57,280 nt of DNA from Roseococcus sp. (GCF_019747315.1 NZ_JAIEQY010000084.1:1-57280); one strand, 5' to 3'. Shown: positions 1 to 8,559, numbered from the stretch's first letter. Numbers and translations: made by a program. The notes: generated by a model not told the origin, from the letters alone.

Positions 1-426
1 TTCATCCCCGGCTATATCGCCAACCGCATCCAGGCCGCCGTCCAGGCCGAGGTGCAGATGCTCATCGATGAGGGCTATGCGACCGCGCAGGAGGTGGACG
101 CGGCGGTGCTGCACGGCATCGGGCTGCGCCTCAACATCATCGGCGTCATGGCCAAGGCGGATTTCACCGGCCTGCCCATGCTGCAGCACGCGGCCCGCAA
201 CAAGATGTACACGCCCCCCGAGGACAAGGGCGGCAGCGCCAGCATGGATGCGCTGGTGGCCAAGGGGATGGGCGGGGTGATGGATGGCCGCGGCTATTAC
301 GATTGGGAAGGCCGCCCGCCGGCGGAACTCTTCGAGGAGCGCGACCGCAAGCTCATCGCCTTGAAGCAGAGCCTGCGGAAGATTGGCTACATGGCGGGCT
401 TCGACGTGAAGGCGAACAAGGCATGA
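1..426 (+). CDS. 3-hydroxyacyl-CoA dehydrogenase, C-terminal part (5' end outside window)
   Basis: The open frame enters the window at base 1 and ends at a TGA at 424-426. The visible 141 residues match the all-helical C-terminal domain of 3-hydroxyacyl-CoA dehydrogenases and related 3-hydroxyacid dehydrogenases. They begin with FIPGYIANRIQ, the helix that packs after the Rossmann domain, and continue with a DAAVLHGIGLR segment typical of the domain. The NAD-binding half lies outside the window, so substrate cannot be judged. The stop overlaps the start of the next gene (ATGA), so the two are probably translated together. The neighbouring SDR and amidase suggest a catabolic operon for a small acid or amide. 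Confidence 0.8.
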   Translation, partial: FIPGYIANRIQAAVQAEVQMLIDEGYATAQEVDAAVLHGIGLRLNIIGVMAKADFTGLPMLQHAARNKMYTPPEDKGGSASMDALVAKGMGGVMDGRGYYDWEGRPPAELFEERDRKLIALKQSLRKIGYMAGFDVKANKA

Positions 427-1184
427 TCCGCTATGACCTGAAGGGCAAGACCGCGCTGGTCACCGGCGGGGCTTCCGGCATCGGCCTCGCCACGGTGCGG
501 ATGCTGGCGGCGAATGGCTGCAAGGTCGCGATCAACCATCTCGCCGATGATCCGCGCGGGATGGAGCAGGTGGCCGCACTCACCGCCGAGGGCTTCGACG
601 TGATTTCCGCGCCCGGCAATGTGGGCGATGCCGAGGATGGCCCGCGCATGGTGGACCAGGCGGCGCGCGACCTCGGCCGGCTCGACTTCCTCGTGAACAA
701 TGCCGGCACGCCCGGCACCCGCACCACCATCAAGCCGACCGAGCTGGATCGCCTGACGGAGGAGCTCTGGGCCTCTGTCATCGAGGTGAATCTGCTGGGC
801 GTGTTCCGCTGCGCCAAGGCGGCCGCACCGCATCTGAAAAAGACGCGTGGCGCCATCGTCTCGGTCGCTTCCATCGCCGGCATCAACTCCGCCGGTTCCT
901 CGATGGCCTATGGCGCGACCAAGGCGGGGGTGATTTCGCTGACGAAGAACCTGGCGCGCGGGCTGGGGCCGGAGGTGCGCGTGAACGCGATCGCGCCAGG
1001 TGCCGTGAATTCCAGCTGGACGGTGGAATGGAGCAATGAGGAGCGCGCCAGCTCCATCGACTCCGCCGTGCTCAAGCGCCGCTGCGAGCCGGAGGACCTG
1101 GCCGAGGTGATGGTCTTCCTGCTGGCGGGTGCGGCCATGGTGACGGGCCAGACCATCGTGGTGGATGGCGGGCTGACGCTGTGA
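423..1184 (+). CDS. SDR family NAD(P)-dependent oxidoreductase
   Basis: This 253-residue protein is a classical short-chain dehydrogenase/reductase. The nucleotide-binding motif TGGASGIG is at residues 14-21, NNAG at 92-95, the catalytic serine near 150, and the YxxxK pair at Tyr163 and Lys167 (AYGATKAG). Length and motif spacing are normal for the family. The ATG at 423 is preferred because it overlaps the stop of the upstream dehydrogenase as ATGA and gives the usual short N-terminus; the same frame stays open further upstream inside that gene. The substrate cannot be deduced. Its own stop overlaps the GTG start of the amidase, so it is the middle gene of a coupled operon. Confidence 0.9.
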   Translation: MIRYDLKGKTALVTGGASGIGLATVRMLAANGCKVAINHLADDPRGMEQVAALTAEGFDVISAPGNVGDAEDGPRMVDQAARDLGRLDFLVNNAGTPGTRTTIKPTELDRLTEELWASVIEVNLLGVFRCAKAAAPHLKKTRGAIVSVASIAGINSAGSSMAYGATKAGVISLTKNLARGLGPEVRVNAIAPGAVNSSWTVEWSNEERASSIDSAVLKRRCEPEDLAEVMVFLLAGAAMVTGQTIVVDGGLTL

Positions 1185-2581
1185 CGGATCTGGCCACCGC
1201 CTCGGCGGTCGAACTCGCGGCGCTGGTGCGCGGCAAGCGCGCCTCGCCTGTCGAGATCACCGAGGCGGTGCTGGCCCGCATCGCCACGAAGAACCCGGCG
1301 CTGAACGCCTTCGCCGCGCTGGATGAGGAAGGCGCGCGCGCCGCCGCCCGCGCGGCCGAGGAAGCCGTGGTGCGCGGCGACGCGCTCGGCCCGCTGCATG
1401 GCGTGCCGGCGACGATCAAGGATGTGCAATCCATCGCGGGCCTGCCGACGCGGCGCGGCTCGCGCCTGACGGACCCCGCTCCGGCCCGCGCGGATTCCCC
1501 CGTCTCGGCGCGGATGCGCGCGGCGGGCGCCATCCTGCTCGGCAAGACCACCAGCACCGAGCAGGGATGGACGGCGGTGAGCGACAGCCCGCTGACCGGA
1601 GCCACGCATAACCCCTGGATGCATGGCCGCACGGCGGGTGGCTCCTCCTCCGGAGCGGCCGCACTTTGCGGGGCCGGCTGCGGGCCACTGCATCTCGGCA
1701 CCGATGGCGCGGGCTCCATCCGCATTCCCGCGCATTTCTGCGGCGTCGTGGGCTTCAAGCCGAGCTACGGGCGCGTGCCCTATGTGCCCGTGCCGAACAA
1801 TGGCGCGCTCTCCCATGCGGGGCCCATCACGCGCAGCGTCGAGGATGCGGCGCTGATGTTCTCCGTCATCGCGGGTCCCCATGCGCTGGACCACACCACC
1901 CTGCCGGACCGCTTCGCGTCGACGGTCGAGCCGGGCGGCCTCACGGGCCTGCGGATCGCCTACAGCCCCGATCTCGGCCATGCGCGGGTGGACCCGGACG
2001 TGGCGGAAGCCTGCGCCACCGCCATGCGTCGCCTGGAGGCGCTGGGCGCCATCGTCGAGCAGGTGACGCCGCCCTGGGGCCCGACGGGCCCGGCCCTGGA
2101 GCGCGACATGTGGGGCTTCGGCATGCGCCCCTTCCTGGCGAAGACGCCGGAGGAAGCGGCTCAGATGGATCCCGGCCTGGTCGCCTGCACCGAGGCCTAT
2201 CGCGACTATGGCTTCATGGACGCCCATGCGGCGCAAGGCCGCCGCATCGCCTATGCGGCCCAGGTGAATGCCTGGTTCGAGGAGGCGGGGTATGACCTGC
2301 TGGTGACCCCCAGCGCCTCGGTCGCGGCCTTCGATGTCGGCCGGCAGATCCCGGCGCATTGGCCGCAACACGCCTGGGATTGGCTGGTCTGGGCGGAATT
2401 CTCCTACCCCTTCGATCTCTCGCATGGCCCGGCCATCTCGGTGCCCTGCGGCCTGAGCCGCGAGGGCCTGCCGGTCGGGCTGCAATTTGCCGGGCCGCGC
2501 CTCGCGGATGCGTTGGTGCTGCGCGCGGGGGCGGCCTATCTCGCCGCCCATCCCTTCGAGGTCACGCCTGCCCGGGCGTAA
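1181..2581 (+). CDS. amidase-signature family amidase
   Basis: This 466-residue protein belongs to the amidase signature family, which hydrolyses amide bonds with a Ser-cisSer-Lys triad. Lys80 sits in ATIKD, the cis-serine lies in GGSSSG (153-158), and the nucleophile Ser179 is in GTDGAGSIRIPA. The start is GTG at 1181, overlapping the SDR stop as GTGA. It resembles stand-alone amidases rather than GatA, and no gatB or gatC is nearby. The 3' end overlaps that of the convergent amidohydrolase gene by 20 bases. With the preceding dehydrogenases it suggests degradation of an amide to an acid that is then oxidised; the actual substrate is unknown. Confidence 0.88.
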   Translation: MTDLATASAVELAALVRGKRASPVEITEAVLARIATKNPALNAFAALDEEGARAAARAAEEAVVRGDALGPLHGVPATIKDVQSIAGLPTRRGSRLTDPAPARADSPVSARMRAAGAILLGKTTSTEQGWTAVSDSPLTGATHNPWMHGRTAGGSSSGAAALCGAGCGPLHLGTDGAGSIRIPAHFCGVVGFKPSYGRVPYVPVPNNGALSHAGPITRSVEDAALMFSVIAGPHALDHTTLPDRFASTVEPGGLTGLRIAYSPDLGHARVDPDVAEACATAMRRLEALGAIVEQVTPPWGPTGPALERDMWGFGMRPFLAKTPEEAAQMDPGLVACTEAYRDYGFMDAHAAQGRRIAYAAQVNAWFEEAGYDLLVTPSASVAAFDVGRQIPAHWPQHAWDWLVWAEFSYPFDLSHGPAISVPCGLSREGLPVGLQFAGPRLADALVLRAGAAYLAAHPFEVTPARA

Positions 2582-3899
2582 GCCAGGCATCCAGCTCGCG
2601 CCAATCGGGCAGGGTGGCGGTGCTGACCCGCCCGCCGCGCAGCACCACGCGGTCGGATTGCGGGCGGGAGAGCAGCTCCGTCATGTGGCGCGCTGAAAAC
2701 AGGACGAGGTCGGCCGGCGCGCCCACGCGCAAGCGCCCGGCGTCGATCCCCATGGCGGCTGCGGGCTCGGCCGTCACCGCGCGCGGCCAGGCGCCGAAGG
2801 GATGGTCGAGATGCAGGATGCGCGTCGCTTCCCGATACACCTCCAGCATGTCCAGATCGCCATAGGCGTGGAAGCCGTCCCGCGTGTTGTCCGAGGCGAG
2901 CGAGACGGCAATGCCCGCCGCGCGCATTTCCTGCACCAGCGTCACCCCCCGCCAGCGCGGCGTGCGGCCCGCCACCCGGTCCTGGAGATACATGTTGCAC
3001 ATGGGCAGCACGACGACGCGCATCCCGGCCTCGGCCATGAGCGCCATGGTCTCGCGCTGATGCGCCTCGGGCTGGAGGGTCAGCGCGCAGCAATGGCCGA
3101 CCTGGATGCGGCCCTTGAAGCGCCGGCGCAGCGCCGTGGCGGCGATTTCGCGCAGCGCCCGCGCGCCCGTCTCGCCACTCTCATCCACATGCAGGTCGAG
3201 ATCGAGGCCACGCGCCTCGGCCAGCGCGAAGACATGGTCCAGCATGGGCTGGAAATCGGCGGGCAGGGGTGCGGCGAAATCGCCGCCTAGGCGGGTCACC
3301 ATGCCGAGCACGCCGCCCGATTGCGCCACGATGTCGGCCAGGGCCTCCCCCTCATCGCCGAGGAAGCGCTCCATCGGCGCGATGGAGCAGAGCTGCAGCG
3401 TGATCCGCCCGGCCCAGGCCTCACGCAGCCGGGCAAAGAGCGGCCAGGTCATGCGGGCCAGCGGCAGGTAGCTGTCCAGATGGGTGCGGATAGCGGTGGT
3501 GCCGTGGGCGTAGGCTGAGCGCAGGGCAAAATCGGCGCGGGCTTCCATCTCGGCCTCGGCCCAGTGGGCCTCGCGGTCGGCCATGACGGAGCTGACGGCG
3601 CCGGCGAAGTCGCCATCGGGGTTGGGCGCGCGCTGCCAGATATGCCCCTTGTCGAGATGGGTATGGGCATCCACGAAACAGGGCCAGACTTGCCCGCCAT
3701 CCAGGCGTGGTTCGTCGGGCGGCGCGGTGCCGGGGGGTGCGATGGCGGCGATGCGGCCGTCTTCCACTTTCAGGTCAAGGCGTGTCAGCCCTTCGCGATC
3801 CGATGGCCCCGGCGGCGCGTCGAGCAGGCAGGCCGGGGCGCGGGCATCCCGCAGCCAGAGGCTCCTGCCTGTCGGTCGCGGAATCAAAAGGGATTGCAA
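2562..3899 (-). CDS. cytosine-deaminase-like metal-dependent amidohydrolase
   Basis: This 445-residue protein is an amidohydrolase-superfamily enzyme of the cytosine deaminase branch. It shows the metal-binding HTHLDKGH block (His79 and His81), a later HVDES, an HCCAL block and a SDNTRD block that carries the expected catalytic aspartate. No ATG fits the N-terminus: the best start is TTG at 3899, with AAGGA about 8 bases upstream; TTG at 3887 is an alternative. The start lies inside a 20-bp palindrome (3896-3915), which is unusual. It is the last gene of an operon with a THI5-like ABC importer, so it probably deaminates or opens an imported heterocycle such as a pyrimidine (inference). Confidence 0.8.
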   Translation of the reverse strand: MQSLLIPRPTGRSLWLRDARAPACLLDAPPGPSDREGLTRLDLKVEDGRIAAIAPPGTAPPDEPRLDGGQVWPCFVDAHTHLDKGHIWQRAPNPDGDFAGAVSSVMADREAHWAEAEMEARADFALRSAYAHGTTAIRTHLDSYLPLARMTWPLFARLREAWAGRITLQLCSIAPMERFLGDEGEALADIVAQSGGVLGMVTRLGGDFAAPLPADFQPMLDHVFALAEARGLDLDLHVDESGETGARALREIAATALRRRFKGRIQVGHCCALTLQPEAHQRETMALMAEAGMRVVVLPMCNMYLQDRVAGRTPRWRGVTLVQEMRAAGIAVSLASDNTRDGFHAYGDLDMLEVYREATRILHLDHPFGAWPRAVTAEPAAAMGIDAGRLRVGAPADLVLFSARHMTELLSRPQSDRVVLRGGRVSTATLPDWRELDAWLTPGQA

Positions 3900-3915
3900 A
3901 GGACGAGTCCTTTGC
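3896..3915. repeat. 20-bp palindrome at the amidohydrolase start
   Basis: Perfect 9-bp inverted repeat GCAAAGGAC and GTCCTTTGC around a GA loop. It overlaps the proposed TTG start and contains its Shine-Dalgarno sequence, so a hairpin here could mask initiation. It may belong to the same dispersed palindrome family as the two copies just downstream. Confidence 0.7.
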
Positions 3916-3919
3916 CGGG

Positions 3920-3973
3920 GTCCAAGGGGCGGCGCCCCTTGCGCAACAGCTTGTCCAAGGGGCGGCGCCCCTT
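3920..3973. repeat. two identical 21-bp copies of a GC-rich palindrome
   Basis: The same 21 bases occur at 3920-3940 and 3953-3973. Each contains a perfect dyad of AAGGGGCG and CGCCCCTT around a single G. The second copy supplies the first bases of the permease stop codon (TTA on the plus strand, 3972-3974). The pair fills most of the gap between permease and amidohydrolase. It looks like a REP-type intergenic element that could attenuate transcription or protect mRNA ends. There is no T-run for a classic terminator. Confidence 0.7.
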
Positions 3974-4742
3974 ACTTGTTCTCGTCATGCCACCTCCGCA
4001 GCAGCAGGTGCGAAACGAGCGATAGCGCCAGAAAGATCAGGATTCCGAACCCCGAGACCAGCACCAGCGCCGCGAACATGCGCGGGATTTGCAGTTGATA
4101 GCCGGTCTCCAGGATGCGCGAGGCGAGCCCCGACGAGGAGCCGCCCGTCCCCGCCACGAATTCCGCGACGATGGCGCCGATCAGCGAAAGCCCGCCCGAG
4201 ATGCGCAGCCCAGCGAGGAAATAGGGCAGGGCGGTGGGCAGTTGCAGGCGAAGCAGCACTTGCCAGCGATTGGCGCGGTAGAGCCGGAACAGGTCCCGCA
4301 GATGGGGGTCCACGCTGTTCAGCCCGGTGGTGGTGTTGGAGAGGATGGGGAAGAAGGCGACGATCCAGGCGCAGATCAGGAGCGCGAGCCAGAGATTGTC
4401 GGCCCAGATGATGATGAGGGGCGCGATGGCGACGATGGGCGTCACCTGCAGGATCACCGCATAGGGGTAGAGCGACATCTCGATCACGCGGGATTGCGCG
4501 AACAGGATGGCCAGCGCCAGCCCCAGCGTGGCCGCGACGAAGAGGGCCGCGAAGGTGATCTGCGCGGTGATGACGAGGGAGGGCAGCAGCGAGGTCCAGT
4601 CCCGCACCAGGGTCTGCGCGATGAGCCAGGGGCCCGGCAGCACATAGGGCGGGATGCCGCGGGCCTGCACCAGCCATTCCCAGCCCAGCAGGAAGAACGC
4701 GCCCACCAGGCTGGGTGCGGCGATGCGCAGCGCCTGGTTCAT
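3972..4742 (-). CDS. ABC transporter permease (NMT1/THI5-type importer)
   Basis: This inner-membrane permease of 256 residues belongs to the SsuC/TauC/ThiX-like BPD_transp_1 family. About six hydrophobic helices are visible. The cytoplasmic EAA-like loop, which contacts the ATPase, lies around LFRLYRANRWQVLLRLQLP. The ATG at 4742 was chosen because it overlaps the ATPase stop (TCAT on the plus strand, ATGA in the gene) and gives a normal N-terminus; an upstream in-frame start would add 14 arginine-rich residues from inside the ATPase gene. It is the third gene of the order binding protein, ATPase, permease, amidohydrolase. The substrate is probably a pyrimidine-like compound, by context only. 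Confidence 0.88.
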   Translation of the reverse strand: MNQALRIAAPSLVGAFFLLGWEWLVQARGIPPYVLPGPWLIAQTLVRDWTSLLPSLVITAQITFAALFVAATLGLALAILFAQSRVIEMSLYPYAVILQVTPIVAIAPLIIIWADNLWLALLICAWIVAFFPILSNTTTGLNSVDPHLRDLFRLYRANRWQVLLRLQLPTALPYFLAGLRISGGLSLIGAIVAEFVAGTGGSSSGLASRILETGYQLQIPRMFAALVLVSGFGILIFLALSLVSHLLLRRWHDENK

Positions 4743-5416
4743 GCGGCCATGGCGGCGGAAAGCGCGTGGGAGACGGCGCGGCAATGCGCGGCATAGATGT
4801 CGGAGGTGCGGAATTCCGGCGTGGCGCGGTCCTCGGGGGGGATGCGCAGCTCCGCCGTGATGCGGCCCGGGCGCGGCGACATGACGGTGATGCGTTCGGC
4901 GAGAAACACGCTCTCGAAGGTGGAGTGGGTGACGAAGATGGCGGTGAAGCGCTCATCCTGCCACAGGCGCAGGAGATCCTCGTTGAGGCGGTGGCGGGTG
5001 ATCTCATCCAGCGCGGCGAAGGGCTCGTCCATCAGCAGCAGCCGGGGCTGCGTGACCAGGGCGCGTGCGATGGAGACGCGCATCTTCATGCCGCCCGAGA
5101 GCTGGCGCGGATAGGCGGCTTCAAAGCCGGTCAGGTCCACACGGGCCAGCGATTCCCGCGCGCGGCGCTCGGCCTCGCCGCGGGAGGTGCCGGTCAGTTC
5201 CAGCGGCAGGGCCACATTGCGAAGCGCCGTCGCCCAGGGCATCAGCGTGGGTTCCTGGAAGACGAAGCCGATCTTGCCCGTGACGTCGGCCTGCCAGTCG
5301 AGGCGCCCGGCGCTCGGCTCCATCAGCCCCGCGATCATCCGCAGCAGCGTGGATTTCCCGCAGCCTGAAGGGCCGAGCAGCGCGAGGAAATCGCCCTCGG
5401 CGATGGTGAGGGACAC
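4739..5416 (-). CDS. ABC transporter ATP-binding protein (NMT1/THI5-type importer)
   Basis: This is an ABC ATPase of the SsuB/TauB type. The Walker A block GPSGCGKST lies near the N-terminus, followed by the Q-loop FQEPTLMP, the signature LSGGMKMR, Walker B LLLMDEPFAALDE and the switch histidine in VTHS. The only standard start, GTG at 5416, gives 225 residues but removes the first beta strand and A-loop aromatic. The frame stays open upstream through GAVGKRFPTGVTAVED, which looks native, and no ATG, GTG or TTG occurs there. A CTG at 5488 overlaps the binding-protein stop as CTGA and is a plausible true start. The stop overlaps the permease start. Confidence 0.88.
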   Translation of the reverse strand: MSLTIAEGDFLALLGPSGCGKSTLLRMIAGLMEPSAGRLDWQADVTGKIGFVFQEPTLMPWATALRNVALPLELTGTSRGEAERRARESLARVDLTGFEAAYPRQLSGGMKMRVSIARALVTQPRLLLMDEPFAALDEITRHRLNEDLLRLWQDERFTAIFVTHSTFESVFLAERITVMSPRPGRITAELRIPPEDRATPEFRTSDIYAAHCRAVSHALSAAMAA

Positions 5417-5484
5417 ATCTTCGACGGCCGTGACGCCGGTCGGGAAGCGCTTCCCGACGGCGCCCAGCGTCAGCAGCCCAGGGC

Positions 5485-6501
5485 TCAGAGCCCGACCCGC
5501 TTGTTCACGAAGCGCAGGTCATAGCCGCGCTTGAAGTCCAGGCCCGCCGGATAGATCCCGGCATCGCGCATCGTGTTGTAGAAACGCTCCCAGCGCGCAT
5601 CGGTCATCGCACCCACGCCCATGGTGTTCGCATCGCCCGAGAGGACGATGCCCTGCTCATTCATCACGCGGATGGCATAGGCGATGCGTTCTTCGTTCAT
5701 CTCGGGGTTGTCGCGGATGATGAGGCGGTTGGCGGCGGCGATGTCCTGGCCGCGCATGTATTGCGTCCAGCCCTCGGCGCTGGCGTTGATGAAGCGCTGC
5801 ACCACATCCGGGCGGGCCTCCATCTGGGAGCGCATGGTGTCCACGGTCGTCTGGTAGTTCTCATAGCCGGCATCGGCGATGAGGAAGACCTTGGGGCGCG
5901 CGCCGGCCTGGATGGCAGAAAGCGGCTCGGAGGAGAGAAACCCCTGCTGGATCGCCATGCGGTCCACCAGCCAGGGCTGGATGTTGAAGGTGTAGGGCCG
6001 CACCTGGTCATCGGTGAAGCCGAAGCGCGCCTTGAGGAAGGGCCAATAGGTGACGCGCCCGCCCGAGCCCACGAGGATGGGCCGGCCGCGCATATCCTCG
6101 AAGCTGTTGATGCCATTGCCCTCATGCGTCATCAGGACCTGCGGGTCCTTCTGCATCATGGCGGCAATGGTCAGCGCGGGCACGTTCTCGCGCACATAGG
6201 TCAGCGCCTGGAAGCCGTTGGACATGATCATGTCCACCCGCCCCGCGACCATGAGGCGCACGGGGTCCAGGTTCGGGCCACCCTGGCGGAGGTCCACTTC
6301 AAGACCGGCGCGGCGATAAAGCCCGGCGGCCATGGCCTGGTAATAGCCGCCATGCTCGGCCTGGGCGCGCCAATTGGTGTGGAAGGAGACGCGGTCCAGG
6401 CTTTGCGGCACCGCCACGCGGGCGCCCGGCACGGCGGCGAGGGCGAAGGCAGCGCCACCGCCCAGCAGGGCCCGGCGTTGGATGCGGTAACGGGTGCGCA
6501 T
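5485..6501 (-). CDS. NMT1/THI5-like ABC transporter substrate-binding protein
   Basis: This 338-residue periplasmic binding protein of the NMT1/THI5 family starts at ATG 6501. It has a twin-arginine-like leader (QRRALLGGG, then a hydrophobic stretch). The mature part begins with FHTNWRAQAEHGGYYQA, the ligand-facing region seen in THI5/NMT1 and riboflavin- or pyrimidine-precursor binding proteins. The family binds small heterocycles, but the exact ligand cannot be read from sequence. It is the first gene of a four-gene minus-strand operon that ends with a cytosine-deaminase-like enzyme, which supports a pyrimidine-like or hydroxymethylpyrimidine-like substrate. The gene lies 61 bases downstream of glmU on the same strand and may have its own promoter there. 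Confidence 0.87.
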   Translation of the reverse strand: MRTRYRIQRRALLGGGAAFALAAVPGARVAVPQSLDRVSFHTNWRAQAEHGGYYQAMAAGLYRRAGLEVDLRQGGPNLDPVRLMVAGRVDMIMSNGFQALTYVRENVPALTIAAMMQKDPQVLMTHEGNGINSFEDMRGRPILVGSGGRVTYWPFLKARFGFTDDQVRPYTFNIQPWLVDRMAIQQGFLSSEPLSAIQAGARPKVFLIADAGYENYQTTVDTMRSQMEARPDVVQRFINASAEGWTQYMRGQDIAAANRLIIRDNPEMNEERIAYAIRVMNEQGIVLSGDANTMGVGAMTDARWERFYNTMRDAGIYPAGLDFKRGYDLRFVNKRVGL

Positions 6502-6562
6502 GGCGATCTCCTCTGGCTGCGGCGAGTATGTGATGCGCCAGGGGAAAATCGCCAGGGAGATA

Positions 6563-7858
6563 TTACTTCCCTTTGAAACCACGCCCCGGCTTGTTCGCCT
6601 GGCGCCCGCGGGCGATGCCCAGCGCATCATCCGGCACATCCTCGGTGATGACGGAGCCTGCCGCCACCAGCGCGCGATCCCCCACGCGGACGGGCGCCAC
6701 CAGCGCCGTGTCGCTGCCGATGAAGGCCCCGGCGCCGATCACCGTGCGGTGCTTGTTCACGCCGTCATAATTGCAGGTGATGGTGCCCGCGCCGATGTTG
6801 GAGCCCGCGCCAATGGTCACATCGCCCAGATAGCTCAGGTGATTGGCCTTGGCGCCCGGGCCGAGGCTGGCGGCCTTCAGCTCCACGAAATTGCCGACAT
6901 GCGCGGCCTCGCCCACCTCGGTCCCCGGGCGCAGCCGCGCATAGGGGCCGATGATCGCGCCCTTGCGGACCACGCATTGCTCCAGATGGGAGAAGGCGCG
7001 GATCTGCACGCCCTCCTCCACGGTGACCCCGGGGGCGAAGACCACATGCGGTTCCACCACCACATCGCGGCCGAGATGTGTGTCCCAGGCGAAGCAGACC
7101 GTCTCGGGCAGGGTGAGCGTGGCACCGCCGAGCATGGCCGCGAGGCGCAGCTGCGACTGGATTTCGGCCTCGGCGGCGGCGAGCTCCACGCGGCTGTTGA
7201 TGCCGCGCAGCTCGGCCTCGGGCGCTTCTACGGCGCGGTTGCGGCGGCCCTCGGCGCGAGCGGCGCCCACCACATCGGTCAGGTAGAATTCGCCCTGGCG
7301 GTTGTCGTTTTTCAGCCCCGCGAGCCAGCGCGAGAGATCAGGCCAGGCGGCGCAGACCACGCCGGCATTGCAGAGGCCGATGGCGCGCTCTTCCTCGCTC
7401 GCATCGGCCCATTCGACGATGCGCTCCACATCGCCGGCCGCATCCTGCACCACGCGGCCGTATTTCGCGGGGTCGGCCGGGCGCATCGCGAGCATGGCGA
7501 GGTCGGCGCTTTCGCGCGCCGCGACCAGGCGTTCGAGCGTGGCGGGCGAGATCAGCGGGTTGTCGCCATAGAGCACCGCCACATCGCCGGTGAAGCCTTC
7601 CAGCAGGGGGGCGGCCATGCGGGCGGCGTGGCCGGTGCCCAGGCGCTCGTCCTGCACCACGCTGGCATGGGGCAGCACCGCCTTCTGCAATTCCGGCATG
7701 CCGGGGCCGGCCACCACGATCACCCGCTCGAACACCGTCTCGCAGGCGGCGATGAGGTGGCTGATCATCGGCCGCCCGGCGATGCGGTGCATCACCTTGG
7801 GCATGGCGGACTTCATGCGGGTGCCCTGACCCGCGGCGAGGATGATGGCTGCGCGCAT
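6563..7858 (-). CDS. glmU: bifunctional N-acetylglucosamine-1-phosphate uridyltransferase / glucosamine-1-phosphate acetyltransferase
   Basis: GlmU makes UDP-GlcNAc for peptidoglycan and lipopolysaccharide by acetylating glucosamine-1-phosphate and then uridylating it. The N-terminal pyrophosphorylase domain carries LAAGQGTRMKSAMPK at residues 7-21. The C-terminal half shows the hexapeptide repeats of a left-handed beta helix (for example IGAGSNIGAGTITCNYDG) and the acetyltransferase GSDTALVAPV region. At 431 residues it is slightly shorter than E. coli GlmU (456). ATG 7858 was chosen over an in-frame upstream start because MRAAIILAAG is the family's usual beginning. It is divergent from the phosphatase gene at 7933. 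Confidence 0.95.
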   Translation of the reverse strand: MRAAIILAAGQGTRMKSAMPKVMHRIAGRPMISHLIAACETVFERVIVVAGPGMPELQKAVLPHASVVQDERLGTGHAARMAAPLLEGFTGDVAVLYGDNPLISPATLERLVAARESADLAMLAMRPADPAKYGRVVQDAAGDVERIVEWADASEEERAIGLCNAGVVCAAWPDLSRWLAGLKNDNRQGEFYLTDVVGAARAEGRRNRAVEAPEAELRGINSRVELAAAEAEIQSQLRLAAMLGGATLTLPETVCFAWDTHLGRDVVVEPHVVFAPGVTVEEGVQIRAFSHLEQCVVRKGAIIGPYARLRPGTEVGEAAHVGNFVELKAASLGPGAKANHLSYLGDVTIGAGSNIGAGTITCNYDGVNKHRTVIGAGAFIGSDTALVAPVRVGDRALVAAGSVITEDVPDDALGIARGRQANKPGRGFKGK

Positions 7859-7932
7859 GTGCAAGGCGTAGCCCCGCCGCCCCCTCGCCCGCAAGCCTCG
7901 CCCTGGTCCCCGAGATGCCGTAACACGCTGCC

Positions 7933-8559
7933 ATGCCCCTCGCGATCTTCGACCTCGACGGCACGCTGGTGGACAGCGCGCCCGACCTCCGCGCCGCCCT
8001 CAACCGGCTGATGCTGGCTGAGGGGCTGGCGCCCTTCCCACTGCCGGAAGTGGCGGCGATGATCGGCGATGGCGCCCGCGCCCTGCTGGCCAAGGCCTTT
8101 TCCGCCCGTGGCACCGCCTTCGACGAGGCGCTGCTGCCCGGCTTCCTCACCGACCTGGAGGCCAATTCCGCCGTGCTGACGCGGCCCTATCCGGGCATGG
8201 TGGCAGCGCTGGAGGCGCTTTCGGCCCGCGGCTGGCGGCATGCCGTCTGCACCAACAAGCCCATCGCCGCGACGCGCGCCCTGCTGGCCGAGCTCGACCT
8301 CGCCCGGCATTTCGCCCTGGTGCTGGGGGGGGACAGCCTGGCGGTGAAGAAGCCCGACCCCGGCCATGTGCGGGGCGTGCTGGAGGGGCTCGGTGTCCCG
8401 GCCGCCGAGGCGGTGATGATCGGCGACCACCAGAATGACATCCGGGCTGCGCGTGGGGCCGGGGTGCGCAGTGTCTTTGCCGCCTGGGGCTATGGCGATG
8501 GCGCCGGTGCCGATCTCAGCGCGGCCGAACCGGCCGCGCTGCCCGCCCTAATCGGCTGA
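7933..8559 (+). CDS. gph: HAD phosphatase, phosphoglycolate-phosphatase-like
   Basis: This 208-residue HAD-superfamily phosphatase has the nucleophile motif FDLDGTLVDS (Asp7 and Asp9), a cap domain, TNKP for motif II, a lysine in KKPDPGH for motif III and GDHQNDIRAA for motif IV. The family hydrolyses 2-phosphoglycolate from DNA repair or oxygenation side reactions. The pattern fits Gph, but related pyrophosphatases and sugar phosphatases share it, so the symbol is a best guess. It is divergent from glmU and overlaps the convergent DUF3108 gene by 12 bases at the 3' end. Confidence 0.85.
   Translation: MPLAIFDLDGTLVDSAPDLRAALNRLMLAEGLAPFPLPEVAAMIGDGARALLAKAFSARGTAFDEALLPGFLTDLEANSAVLTRPYPGMVAALEALSARGWRHAVCTNKPIAATRALLAELDLARHFALVLGGDSLAVKKPDPGHVRGVLEGLGVPAAEAVMIGDHQNDIRAARGAGVRSVFAAWGYGDGAGADLSAAEPAALPALIG

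Noticed and set aside
908..2590. Long minus-strand open frame opposite the amidase
   Set aside because: It covers the amidase gene on the opposite strand, lacks recognisable domains and would overlap the real gene fully.
6502..6562. Thiamin or other riboswitch upstream of the THI5-like binding protein
   Set aside because: The gap is only 61 bases and does not contain the conserved TPP aptamer elements such as CTGAGA and ACCTGA.
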